Positions 24,533 through 35,821 of a stretch of 64,000 bases of DNA are shown in pieces. The translations under genes were made by a program, and so were the position numbers. Source of the stretch: Stenogyne calaminthoides (lineage: Eukaryota > Streptophyta > Magnoliopsida > Lamiales > Lamiaceae); NCBI GenBank assembly GCA_037126765.1, contig JBBCBC010000012.1, forward strand, positions 14,260,001 through 14,324,000, read 5' to 3'. Each line of letters begins with the position of its first letter. Positions within the stretch are counted from its first letter, which is position 1. A model generated the notes under the pieces. The model searched no databases. It was given only the letters and a program-made list of their open reading frames with translations, and was not told where the DNA came from.

Positions 24533-25720
24533 ATGTCTTGTAATGTTGTTTATACATCTTTGAAAGCATATGTTCCTGGATCTTGGTACTTTGATAGTGG
24601 TTGTTCTAGACACATGACTGGTCAAGTTAATCATTTGTCTAATTATACATCTTGTGATGGTGGTCATGTTACCTATGGTGGTGGTTCAAAAGGTAAAGTG
24701 GTTGGTAAAGGAACCTTGAATGTTCCTGGATTTCCAAAGTTGACAAATGTGTTGCATGTAAAAGGTTTACTTGCTAATCTGATTAGTATTAGTCAGTTAT
24801 GTGATGATGATTTACATGTGAAATTTGACAAAAAATCATGCTATGTACTTGACAAAAATGATGATTTCTTAATGACTTGTAAAAGATCTGCTGATAATTG
24901 TTATTTGATTGGTTCAAACCATACTTGTAAAAGTGTTAAAGCAGATGACATTATTCTCTGGCATCAAAAACTTGGTCATGCTAATTACAAAAGTATTCAG
25001 AAATTGCATAGACTAGGTGTTGTTGTTGGTTTACCTGATCTTAACTTTGAAAAGGGAAAAATTTGTGGACCATGCCAGAAAGGTAAGCAAGTAAGGACAA
25101 CACATCAAATGTTGTCAACATGTACAACAAACAGGTGTTGTGAGTTGATTCATATGGATCTAATGGGTCCTATGGAAACAAAAAGTTTAGGTGGAAAGAG
25201 GTATTCCTATGTTCTTGTAGATGATTTTTCTAGATATACTTGGGTAATTTTTCTAAAGGAAAAATCTGATACCTTTTCTGAGTTCAAAATTCTTTACAAA
25301 AGGTTTAAAACTGTTTTATGTTTAAAGATCAGTAGGATAAGATCTGATCATGGAAGAGAATTTAAAAACAGTTTGTTTACTATTTTTTGTGAAAAGAAAG
25401 GTATTTTGAAAGAGTTTTCTTCACCTAAACTCCTCAACAAAAATGGGATTGCTAAAAGAAAGAATAGAACTTTGCAAGAAATGACAAGAGTTATGCTAAC
25501 CTCAAAAAGTTTGTCTAAGAAATTCTGGGCTGAAGCTTTAAACATTGCTTGTCACATTGTGAATAGAGTCTATATTCGTTCTGATAGTAATTGTACTCCC
25601 TATGAGATTCTGAATAACAAGAAACCAAATATGAAATATTTTCATGTTTTTGGTCGTGTTTGTTACATTTTGAATGATAGAGATCAGTTGCACAAGTTTG
25701 ATTCAAAGAGTGATAAATGA
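24533..25720 (+). pseudogene. Protease and integrase of element G
   Basis: One 395-residue frame. The protease site is WYFDSGCSRHMTG at about residues 17-29. The gag-pre-integrase zinc finger follows with ILWHQKLGHANYKS and ICGPCQKGK. The integrase core has HMDLMGP (first Asp), IRSDHGREF (second Asp) and NGIAKRKNR, where the third catalytic residue should be Glu; it is Lys (codon 25454-25456). The frame stops at 25720 before the conserved FLGYS motif and reappears, with another stop near 25742, so the chain is broken and the integrase is dead. Confidence 0.9.
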
Positions 25721-25768
25721 TTTTTCTTAGGATACTCTTAGAATAGCAAGGCATATAGAATCTATAAC

Positions 25769-26827
25769 TTGAGAACTGATACAATGCAAGAATCTGTTAA
25801 TGTGGTATTTGATGAACTTGCAAGTCTTGCAGGTAAAAGTACTGAAGATAAAGTATCCGATTTGATAGATTTATTCAAAGACACTGATGACACTGAAGAC
25901 AATAAGGATGTTAATCAGAATGTTTCTTCAACACCTGATGCAACATTACCCAAAAGTTCAAATACTGAAAATCTGTCACATGATTCACAGTATCCAAAAC
26001 ATTTGGTTCCCTCAACAAAGATAATGAAAAGTCATCCATCAGATCGGATCATTGGAGAAGCTACCACTGGTGTACAAACTAGAAGAAGAATGGGTATTCA
26101 CATCAATAATTTTGTAAGATCAGTTTGCATGTCATCCGTATGCAATTAGGTAACTTTTGAGTGTTATTATTCTGCAATAGAGCCTAAGAATGTGAAAGAA
26201 GCTCTTAATGAAGAAAATTGGATAAATGTTATGCATGAAGAGCTTAATCAGTTTGAAAGAAATGATGCTTGGACACTTGTACATAGACTTAATTCTGGTA
26301 TTAATGTTATAGGAACAAAGTGGATTTTCAAGAATAAAACTGATGAATCTGGTAATATTGTGAGAAATAAGGCTAGATTGGTTGCTCAAGGTTATACTCA
26401 GATTGAAGGAATGGACTTTGATGAAACATTTGCTCCTGTTGCTAGAATATAATCTATTAGATTACTTCTTGCTATTTCATGTTTCATTAACATTAACTTA
26501 CATCAAATGGATGTTAAAGTTGCATTCTTGAATGGAATTTTGACTGATGAAGCTTATGTTGAACAACCTCAAGGGTTTGAGAGTCTAGAATTTCCTAATC
26601 ATGTTTACAAGTTAAAGGAAACTTTTTATGGTCTTAAACAAGCATCTAGATCTTGGTATGGTAGACTTACTGATTTCTTACTTGAATTTGGATTTTTGAG
26701 AGGTGAAGCTGATAGAACCTTGTTCATTAAAAATTCTAAGAATGATATCATGGTTGCTCAAATATATGTTGATGATATTGTATTTGGTTCAACTTGCAAT
26801 GATATGCTTGAAAGTTTTGTCAAATAA
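25769..26827 (+). pseudogene. Integrase C-terminal linker and reverse transcriptase of element G
   Basis: Frames 25769-26149, 26192-26452 and 26507-26827 run from the linker into RT. Motifs in order are GTKWIFKNK, ARLVAQGYTQIEGMDF, ETFAPVAR, DVKVAFLNG, EQPQGFE, YGLKQASRSWYGRL and the catalytic YVDD at 26765-26776. Single in-frame stops (at about 26148, 26450 and 26825) part them; the frame is otherwise kept, which points to point mutations in an old copy. Confidence 0.9.
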
Positions 26828-27705
26828 ATGACATGTACTTTTGAAATGTCCATGGTTGGAGAACTGAATTTCTTTTTAGGTCTTCAAATCAAACAAATGA
26901 AAGATGATATTTTCTTTTCTCAAAACAAATATGCTAAGAATTTGGTGGAAATGTTTGGTCTTGAAAGTTCTAAAACTATGAAAAACCCTATAGGTTCAAC
27001 TAAAAAATTGAGTAAAGACTTGATTGGAAAATATGTTGATCCTACTTTATATAGATCATTGATTGGTAGTCTTTTGTACTTAACTTCTAGTAGGCCTAAT
27101 ATTATGTATAGTGTCTGTCTTTGTGCTAGATATCAAACTAATCCTAAGGAATCACATCTTAATTATGTAAAAAGAATTATAAGATATGTGGCTGAAACAT
27201 GTGATCAAGGTATTTGGTACTCAAAAGATATTAATTGCTCTTTAGTTGACTATAGTGATGCAGATTGGGCAGGTGATTGTGATGATAGAAAAAGTACTAG
27301 TGGAGGATGTTTCTACATGGGGAACAACATTATCTTCTGGCATAGTAAGAAACAGAACTGTGTTTCACAATCAACAACTGAGTCTGAATATGTTGCTGCT
27401 GGAAGTTGTTGCACTCAACTACTATGGCTTAAAAAGATGTTTGATGATTATGGGTTGGAAAGGGTATTTTGACTGTATATTGTGATAATACTAGTGCTAT
27501 CAATATTTCCAAGAATCATATGCAATATTCTTTGACTAAGCATATAAGTATAAGACATCACTTTATAAGAGATCTTGTAGAGAATGAAGTTGTGAAGTTA
27601 GAGTACATTTCTACTGAAAAACAACTTGCTGATATTTTCACAAAAGCCCTTGATAATGAGAGGTTTTCTTCCCTTATAAAATATCTTGGTCTTCGCTATA
27701 TCTGA
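26828..27705 (+). pseudogene. RT C-terminus and RNase H of element G
   Basis: The 214-residue frame contains ALIGS-like RSLIGSLLYLTSSRP, YSDADWAGDCDDRKST (first RNase H Asp) and STTESEYVAAGS (Glu). A stop or slip near 27470 leads to the last frame with VYCDNTSAI and KHISIRHHFIRDLVE, then QLADIFTKAL and a natural stop at about 27703. It would degrade the RNA strand of the RNA/DNA hybrid. Confidence 0.9.
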
Positions 27706-28620
27706 AAATAAACACTAGATGTTGTGACAAATGTTTCCAACATTTGAAGCAACATTTTGGTTCTGATAATGAGTTTGTCTACTGTATTTACTTATTTTGA
27801 ACTTTAAATGATAGTGTTTTGATCTTATTGTTTGAATCATGGTTTAGATACAGAGTCCTGAGCATATATCTCTTAAATGCATTAAAAATAAAACACAACT
27901 TAGATGTGTAATCACTGAGTAACTGTGGGACACGGAGCTCGCTACTACGATGTTCTCTTTTCAAAAGGTGATTAAATATACATCCATGTTTTTTCACAAT
28001 CCATTGAGTAACTATGGGACACAGAGCTCGCTACTACGTTGCACTCTCTTGAAAAGGTGGATCAATGTGAACATGTGTTTAAAAGAAAAAATCAAAATAT
28101 GCAACACTTTGATGATGAATTTCATGCAAAATTGAGTGTTGAGATATATGTGTGCCGACATTTTTTGAAACCTTAAGTGATTCGAACTTTATCTATTATA
28201 CATGATTTGTTTAATATTCTTGGTAAGTCGATTTTTGTGGTTTAAATGAGTTGTTTGAACTTAATTTATGCCTATTTAATTTTGGATATAGTTTTTTGTT
28301 TTTGAAAATGTTTTTGGCGGCTTCTTACACACCACACGATCACAAACGTGCAACATAGTGGGTGGTTACCATTGTTCCACTCATTTGTCAGTTTTTTGTG
28401 GGTTTGTATAATAACCGTCTAGCTTTAATTTCTACTTAAGGTCGATTTGTTTGTGTTGTTTGATACCCAAAGCTGAAAACATTGTTGTTGCGCATAGGAT
28501 TCAAGGTTTGTTTGATATACATTTGTGTTATTTCATTAATTTCAGTCTTATACTTTACTTTTCCCTCCTGTTTTCTCATAACATTATTTTTAAATCTGGG
28601 TGTATTATTTGATTGGACAG
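27706..28620 (+). other. Spacer between pol and the extra ORF of G, with an 89 bp tandem duplication
   Basis: No gene is visible. Two imperfect copies of an ~89 bp block start at 27916 and 28005. Both contain GAGTAACT, GGGACAC, GAGCTCGCTACTACG and a CTCTTTTCAAAAGGTG-like end. Nothing else stands out. Confidence 0.75.
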
Positions 28621-28629
28621 AAAGAAGGT

Positions 28630-29731
28630 ATGGTAGAGGATCAAAACCCTTCGGCTCCTTCTCCTATTCATTCTCACTCACACGCAAACCCTTCTCAAGA
28701 AAACCCTCACTCGAACCCTTTTTCTCCGGTAAATTCAAACCCACTGAACCTACTTGCTGAAATAGCCGCGCAAAACCCAGATTATGATTTCACAAATGTT
28801 GGTGGATCATCTTCTTCATCAGTTCCTAAACCTCCTGCAATTAAAATTCCCGATTCTTCACCTAAACCCCTTGTTGATTTTCTTGTTAAACAAGTTGTCG
28901 AACTAAACTCTATAGTTTTGCCCGATATCTATGTTGGTTCCAGACTGATCAATGTGTATGATTATCTTGATCTCTCTGCAAAACCCTTGGCCACAAAAAT
29001 CCCTGATGAACCTTCTCCTAAACCCGCTGAAAATACCACTCAAATAGTCGATGTCGAAATGCATGATGCTAATTCCTCCGATTCAAAAGGAATGGGGGAG
29101 AAATTGAAGAACATTCGGCTGAGGAAGAAGCAGTTAGCCCCCAGAAGAGGTGGAAAATGGGGAAAAGGAGAGTGTCTCAAAGGAACCTTGGTAAGAAGGT
29201 TGATTACACTGGAAAATGCCCCAAAAGGACTGATGGTGGTGTTGATGATCCAATCCAAGTGGAAGATTCTGATGAAGAGATGGAAATTCCAAAAGTTCTG
29301 TTGCTGAGTCAAAAGATTCAGATGATGACTTAACAATGGAGGAATTGATGGCAAAGAAAGAGAGACGAACCAAAAGGAGAAATGAACCATCTGTGAATGC
29401 TGCTTCTGATGCTGCAGAACCATTTAAGGATGTTAAGATAGATAATTCTGAGAAAGAGAACTCTGAGAAAGAGGAAGCTGAGACAGATGATTCTGAGGGA
29501 GAGGACTTTGAAGCAGAGGATCCTGATGATGAAGAGGATCATGAGGAAGACAATAAGTTTGAAGCAGTGGAGCCTACACAAGCTGATGATGAAGCTGCTC
29601 ATGAATTTGACCACTTTTATGATTCTAATAAGGTACTTATGTTTGATTCTGACCTTGATGATAAGGTTGAGAATGATAGGAAGTCTGATGTTGTGAAAAT
29701 CATGCTGAAGAGGTATATTGTTGATGAGTAA
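28630..29731 (+). pseudogene. Extra (env-position) ORF of element G, N-terminal part
   Basis: A frame starting MVEDQNPSAPSP at 28630 within 28600-29307, then a slip to 29336-29731. The first part is Pro/Ser/Asn-rich, the middle basic (RLRKKQLAPRRGGKWGKG). The second part is strongly acidic with repeated Glu/Asp runs. I see no signal peptide or transmembrane segment, so an envelope role is not supported; the name only reflects its place. It is the positional counterpart of the ORF in element C. Confidence 0.65.
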
Positions 29732-30864
29732 ATCATTAAATTTTCTGAATTTGAAATATCATAGGATTTCTAGGGAGTAGATTCCTCTTACATGCTCTTC
29801 AATATGTTAAACCATACTATGTGCCTTGGGTTGCTGAATTCTATGCTAATCTGAAGAAGAGTTGTGGTGATAGATAATCTTCTAATTATGGGAAAGTAAG
29901 GTTTAGACATAATGTTGTTACCATCACTCCTAGACTCATCAATATTTTCCTAAGGACTAGGAATGTGGAGGAAGAAAATATTGATCTAGATATTGGGAAA
30001 GTTATGTCTGTGATAACTGGTGGAAGATATCCTGAATGGACGTTACAATTTTCAGTTGCCAAATTGACTTCTCTCTATTCTGTGATGCATAAACTTTTGG
30101 TCTCAAACTGGTTTCCATCTAGAAACTCCAATACAAGATTGTTCATCTGAACAAATTCAATATGGGACAAATCATATTTGAAAATATGATGTCTCTTGCT
30201 GGAAAACATGGTGAAGGTGGGATGTTTCTATATACCAAGTTCGATCTGTCAGTTCTTGGATAAGTTGAGGTTTAAATGACCTAGAGGAGAAAAGATAAGT
30301 GACTTTATCCCTAGTTTTGGGATTTCCCCAGTTCTGAAAGTTGGTAAACGTATGGTTGATCTACTTATGAAGGAACCTGGACAACAGACAGAAAATGTTG
30401 CCCATTCTATTGGCAACATTCCCTACACAGTCAAGACAAGCTGGTATCCCTTCTGTTACTTTTTCAAATTCTTTCATTACTGATCAAATTCAATTCATCC
30501 AGCATAGTATAGATGCTCTGGTTAAACAACAAACCTTCTAGAGAAGTCTGTTTTCTACTCCAACAAGGGGAGGATCACCTAATGATGATGGTTCTAATGA
30601 TGGTGATGATGGAGTTTGTCCATCTGGCCATGCAGGTGAGAAGGATGATCAACCAGATGCTGCTGATAATGTTGAAGATGCTGTTGAGGATGTTGATGGT
30701 GCTGCTGCACAAGATGATCAGAATGATGCTGAGGACAGAGAGATTGATGATGTTTTCCAAGATGCTGTTGATGATGTTGTAAAGGAAGTTGTGGAGGAAG
30801 CACTTGAAGTTGATGCTGCTACTGAACAGATGGTACCTGATGAAGCTGGCCATTTGACAATGTA
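29732..30864 (+). pseudogene. Extra ORF of element G, C-terminal part
   Basis: Broken frames continue the ORF. The pattern ITGGRYPEWTLQFSVAKLTS at about 30010-30080 and MMSLAGKHGEGGMFL at about 30185-30230 resemble segments of the plant transposon-protein domain that I know from extra ORFs of this type. The last part (about 30545-30864) is an Asp/Val/Glu-rich repeat-like stretch with many DDV, EDA and VEE units ending at a stop near 30863. Several stops and shifts lie between 29732 and 30540. The minus-strand frames here are mirror images of the low-complexity coding strand. Confidence 0.55.
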
Positions 30865-31371
30865 GCTGTTGATGATGATAACCTTGATAACACTGATGAT
30901 GAGCTGAAAAAGACTCCTAACAGGGAGATTATGTCTCCAGAGAGTGTTGCTATCATTGATCAACTATATGGTGTTGATAACTGGTGAACAAGTTCAAGAC
31001 ATGGGGAGTTTTTTGAAGTATGGGGGAGCATTTGCAGATTATGGAGATGCAGCCATTCAAATGGCTCAGTCATTTCCTATATTTCACTATAAAAATTCAT
31101 TTCTATGTTGTAATCTTTTATTTACTGTTTTTTTATAAACTTTGTTAATGGACAACTAGATGATAGATTTATGTTTCTGTCATTTACTTTATGTTGTTGG
31201 ATACTTTGGCCTAAGTACACTATTGATGTACTTAGTGTCTATGGTTATCTGTTTGTTTTTTTAATTATGATTTGGTTGAATAGTAGTTGTTCTCTGAATG
31301 GTTATTATTTGTTTCTTTCCTGACACAAGTTTGGATGTTGTTTTTAACATCAAGTGTGTTGTAGTAGAAAG

Positions 31372-31388
31372 ACCATATTGGGGGAGTT
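31372..31388 (+). other. Polypurine tract of element G
   Basis: ATTGGGGGAGTT lies directly before the 3' LTR. The 500 bp before it (30865-31371) contain no gene that I can see and are the element's 3' untranslated part. Confidence 0.75.
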
Positions 31389-32172
31389 TGTTGATGTTAC
31401 TTGGATGTTGTTTCATATGTTGGACAACATTATGCATAACATCATAAATTTATCCTTTCTCCTAACATTGACTTCGTTTTAACAGATGTGTTTTTCTATG
31501 TTTTCTACACTACAGGTTGATGACAATTCGGTTTTATTGTCAGGCGATTGCATTGTGGTACAATGAGAATAGAAAGATCATGGGTGGTTACACCAAGATC
31601 ATGGAGATAGTGGCGGAGATGTTCAAGGCTATCCAAGCCTAGTGGATAGGACAATACAATTGATTCTCAAGTCTATAAATACCCTGCATTGGTCGACATT
31701 CAAGTTTGAGAAAAAGTGAAATACCATTTACTCTACTCCAAACTTTAGAGAGTAACATCCGAGACACAACCGAAAGTACAACCTAGAGTATTTGTATCTT
31801 GTAGGAGTGTGAGGGTCGATGTTATTCTATTTGTACTGGTTGAGGGAATACAATCTCTCCCATCAATATTGATTTTATCTTATTAGATCAAGTTTTAGGT
31901 TGAATATCTTCACTAGTTACTTGATTGAATAGATTGCTTTTGGTGTGTGGTTTTTCACTACACCTTTTAGGATCTTGTAAGAGGTTCTTATGTATCTCAC
32001 TACTTGTTATAGTGATGTTTTTAACCATGAGGTTAGTATAGTCTGAATTAAGACTATATAAAATTTTGAAATCCTTTGCACTGCGTTTTTATACTTCCGC
32101 TGTCATATGTTGTTTTACATGTTGCACAAAATTTTCAACAACACTCTGAAAATACACGCACACACACTTTCA
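31389..32172 (+). repeat. 3' LTR of element G (family 3)
   Basis: 784 bp, begins TGTTGATGTTAC and ends in TTTCA. TATAAATA lies at 31674-31681. It matches, in order, the three 5' LTR pieces at 12496, 20446 and 22284. Confidence 0.92.
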
Positions 32173-32912
32173 GTAATGTTTTTCTTTTTTATTGGATTTT
32201 TGTGGATGTGTATTTTTTTTGGAAGTATATCTAACATAAAGATGAACATATGCAAAATAAGGGTATATTAGTCATTTTGTATGGCATTTTTGCACCTAAG
32301 AGTATAATAATAATTTTGGAGGGACCTAAGAGTAATAGACAAATGGGTTTTGCACCTAAGGGTGAGCCAGTTTAGATTTTACTTTTGTGAGATTTTATAT
32401 GATGAGTTTTCATTAACATGTATTTATATTGTGTCGTAATTAGATTAGTGAGATAAAAATAAGTATTATTATGCATGTATATTCTTCCATAAAATATATT
32501 TTCTATCGATTGTAATCTTATATGTTTCCATGAACTTCTCATTCCAAAGTACATGAATATTCATCACTCTACGAAGGAATTAAGGCTTCTGGCATGTCTA
32601 CACTTGAGGCAATTATAAGTTACGATGACGAATTAGTTAGGGTATGTTTGTTTCAAGATTTAGGCGTGCGGGGGAAACCATGACGTCGAATTCTATGGAT
32701 TTGAAAGTCTTAATGAATAGTAAAAAATATGTGTTTGTTTTGAGATTTTTGTAAGGTGAACTTTTGTTTTATATTAAATCAATGTTTAATAATGATTGAT
32801 ATTGTATTATTATATTGTATTGAAAGTGAGAAAAGTGGTGATGTGATTGTATTGAATTTTGTGGCTATGTAGAGATAGGGGGTGATTCACCTTTAGTAGA
32901 TAAGGGATAAAC
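32173..32912. other. Non-coding stretch right of element G
   Basis: GTAAT at 32173-32177 should be the right target copy of G. The motif GCACCTAAGAGTA, repeated two or three times at 32290-32365, is also found at 46680-46720 near the end of a 2.4 kb insert. No gene is seen. Confidence 0.5.
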
Positions 32913-34580
32913 TTCGTTATTGTTCTCACGAAAGGTCAAACGGAGTATGAGTTACATTATTTTGAGTGATAAAACTTCATTTTAGCTTTTATGTCTTCAA
33001 GATGATATAGATAACTTAGATTTAATAATAAATAATGAGGTTGTTTAAAATTGGGTTGTTTAAACAACTATTGGTAGTTTAAGACTTTAGTGTTGTATAT
33101 GCTACATATTGTTCTCATGAAAAGTCAAACGGAGTATGAATTACATATTTTTGAGTGATAAAACTTCATTTATAACTTTTAAGTCTTCAAAATGATATAA
33201 TTAATTTATATTTATTAATAAACAATGAGGTTGTTTAAACAACTCTTCTTGTTTAAGACTTTAGTGTTGTATCTTCGTTATTATTCTGACGAAAGGTCAA
33301 GTAGAGTATGGATTACATACTTTCGAGTGATAAAACTTCATTTTTAGCTTTTAAGTCTTCAAAATATATAGATAACTTATATGTAATAATAAACAATTAG
33401 GTTGTTTAAAATTGAGTTGTTTAAAAAACTCCTGTTGTTTAAGACTACAATGTAGTATAAGCTTTGTTATTGTTCACAAGAAAGGTGAAACGGAGAATGA
33501 ATTACATTATTTTGATTGATAAAACTTCATTTTTAGCTTTTAAGTCTTCAAAATGATATAGATAACTTATATTTAATAATAAACAACAAGTTTGCTTAAA
33601 ATCAGGTTGTTTAAACAATTATTGGTTGTTTAAGACTTCTGTGTTGTATATATTTCGTTATTATTCTCACGAAAGGTCAAACGAAATATGAATTACATAT
33701 TTTTGAGTGATAAAACTTCATTTATAGCTTGTAAGTCTTCAAAATGGTATAACTAATTTATATTTAATAATAAAAAACAAGGTTGTTTAAAATTGGATTG
33801 TTTAAACAACTCTTGTTGTTTAAGATTTCAGTGTTGTATATGCTTCGTTATTATTCTCACGAAGGTCAAACAGAGTATGAATTACATACTACAGAGAGAT
33901 AAAACTTTATTTTTAGCTTTAATTTAAATCTTCAAAGTGATATAGATAACTTATATTTAATAACAAACAACGAGGTTTCTTAAACAACTCTTGCTTGTTT
34001 AAGACTTTAGTATTGTATATACTTCGTTATTGTTCTCGCGAAAGGTCAAGCGGAGTATGAATTACATGCTCTCTAGTGAAAAACTTCATTTTAACTTTTA
34101 AGTCTTCAAAAAGATTTAGATAATTTAATAGTAAATAACGAGGTTGTTTAAAATTGATCTTTTAAACAGTTTTTGGTTGTTTAAGACTTCAATTTTGTAT
34201 ATACTTTGTTATTGTTCATGTGAAATGTCAAATTGAGTGTGAAGTACATATTTTTGAGTGATTAAACTTCAAGTTTAGCTTTCAAGTTTTCAACATAAGT
34301 TGTTTAACTTATATCTAATAGTAATAAACAATATTGTTATTTAAATAACTTTTGGTTGTTTAAGACTTCAATGTCGTTTATACTTTATTATTGTCCTTAC
34401 GCAAAACCATACGAAGTATGAGTTATACATACTTTTGAGTGATAAAACTTCAATTTTAACTCCTAAGTTTTTAAAATGGTATAGATAACTTATATTTAGA
34501 CAATTGAATCATGTATGTTGTTTAAACTGGGTTGTGTATGTTGTTTAAATAATCTGGTTGTTTAACTCTTCATATGTCGT
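32913..34580. repeat. Tandem array, nine copies of a ~190 bp unit
   Basis: Copies begin near 32914, 33109, 33279, 33467, 33658, 33848, 34027, 34208 and 34388, with periods of about 170-195 bp. Each contains CGTTATT-GTTCTCACGAAAGG, GAGTATGAATTACAT, GATAAAACTTCATTTT, AAGTCTTCAAAATG and GGTTGTTTAA. The exact palindrome GTTGTTTAAACAAC occurs at 33055-33068 and 33230-33243, with near copies in others. No long ORF is present. Divergence of roughly 10-20% by eye suggests an old satellite-like array. Confidence 0.88.
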
Positions 34581-34739
34581 ATTCGAAAATATTGGAAGTT
34601 CTTCTACATTGACATTATGATCACTCTCGCTCCTTTGTTATGTTCATTGACCATTTTCATTAACAAACTCAAAAAAAAAGATTACCTTGACTCAAAATCG
34701 AGGTGACTTCATATGTATAATTTAAAGGAAATTTTTAAT

Positions 34740-34975
34740 TTTTTGAAGATATAATTAATTTTCATTCAAAAACATAAACAACTTAAACCAATAAATAACC
34801 TAAACAATGTAAACAATATAAAGAACATATGCTAATTAATTTAAAGAACTTGTACTAATAAACAACTTATCATAACCAATGCAAACAACCTACACTACTA
34901 AACAACCTACGCTAATAAACAACTCAAACAACATACACAATGAAGAACTTAAAAAACGTAAACAACTTAAATAAT
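34740..34975. repeat. Short repeats rich in AAACAAC
   Basis: About ten AAACAAC or close copies, many preceded by CTAAT or ACTAA, spaced about 12-25 bp apart. The motif is the reverse complement of the GTTGTTT in the preceding array, so the two arrays face each other. No gene. Confidence 0.7.
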
Positions 34976-35640
34976 TAAAATATAAAATATACTTTTAAAA
35001 CTATTCAACAAAATGAAGGCCATTTTTTATATTTTTATATAAATAAGATCATTCTTGATAAGTTTACTTTGACTAGGTCATTCATAAAAATACTCCAAAA
35101 AGAGGGAGTATGATTCTCGTTCCCGCCAATAGGGATAAATTTTCTTCTTTCCCGACCCCACGGGAGAAGGTACTGGGGATTTCTTGTTCCGTTTGGGGCG
35201 GATCCCAATGGGGGAACATGGATTACGCCCAAGGACGGATCTGTGATGGGGCCAAGGGGGTCACTGGGCTCCCATGACCCCACTTGAACATTTTATATAT
35301 ATACATAATTATTTATTTTTAATTTAATTAGGTTAGAGATTTTGATTAATTTTAAAAGTGTTCCTTCTTTTCCACATAATTTTTTTTATTATTCTTCAGG
35401 TGAGAGAGAGGGAGCAAAAGAGAGAAAGATATATGTATAATTCACATTTTAAATATGTATATTAAATGTATTTGACTTAGTTAGTTCAAATAATTTTCGA
35501 AAATATATAAAAAAAATTAAAAGTGCATTTAATTATAATATATTATAAACTAGACCCCTCTCGGCGTAATTTCTGTCCCTGATTAAGTCCCGCTGCCGAA
35601 CCTAAATTCGGTGAGTGTCCTAATTAAAAACGGAGATGGA
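34976..35640. other. Intergenic stretch before NDUFB10
   Basis: A GC-rich patch at 35105-35285 with CCCCACGGG- and GGGGCGGATCCC-like strings looks like an old repeat but I cannot name it. GAGAGAGAG repeats lie near 35402-35425. The frame at 35035-35283 has no recognisable content. Confidence 0.4.
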
Positions 35641-35647
35641 AATAACC

Positions 35648-35716
35648 TGGGCCCAAATTGAATTTATTTTATTTCAGATAATTTTTGGGCTACCCGTCAT
35701 TACAGGTAAAAGCCCA
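35648..35716 (+). promoter_or_regulatory. Three site II (TGGGCC/T) elements upstream of NDUFB10
   Basis: TGGGCC at 35648-35653, TGGGCT at 35686-35691 and its reverse complement AGCCCA at 35711-35716 lie 105-175 bp upstream of the start codon. Site II elements bind TCP factors and are common in plant genes for mitochondrial respiratory proteins and ribosomal proteins. The sequence TATAA follows at 35717. The role is inferred from position and family. Confidence 0.6.
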
Positions 35717-35821
35717 TATAACGCTCCACATCGCATTTCGTGTCCTTTCTACGCTCACGCCTCAAACTGATTCATTCCCCCAATTCGTAGAATTCGATCA
35801 GCCCTAGTCTAGCTCAAAGAA

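Larger units (their letters stand above)
12496..32172 (+). mobile_element. Copia element G (family 3), outermost host of the nest
   Basis: The plus strand reads 5' LTR (in three pieces), PBS, gag, protease, integrase, RT, RNase H, a spacer, an env-position ORF, PPT and 3' LTR. The three 5' LTR pieces sum to about 773 bp after counting target duplications once, against 784 bp for the 3' LTR. The missing dozen bases are those left of F. The right flank is GTAAT (32173-32177); the left copy is outside the window. The gene order with a long extra ORF after RNase H is that of Sirevirus-lineage copia elements. Many stops make it dead. Confidence 0.88.

Noticed and set aside
28630..30864. True envelope gene in element G
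   Set aside because: No signal peptide, transmembrane segment or fusion-like region is visible; only the position matches.
30575..30963. Minus-strand frames rich in Ile/Ser or His/Gln
   Set aside because: They mirror the Asp/Val-rich coding strand of the extra ORF of G.
32913..34580. CRISPR-like spaced repeats
   Set aside because: The units are long, diverged tandem copies without unique spacers, in a plant nuclear context.
35035..35283. 82-residue minus-strand frame
   Set aside because: No recognisable motif; sequence looks like a degenerate GC-rich repeat.
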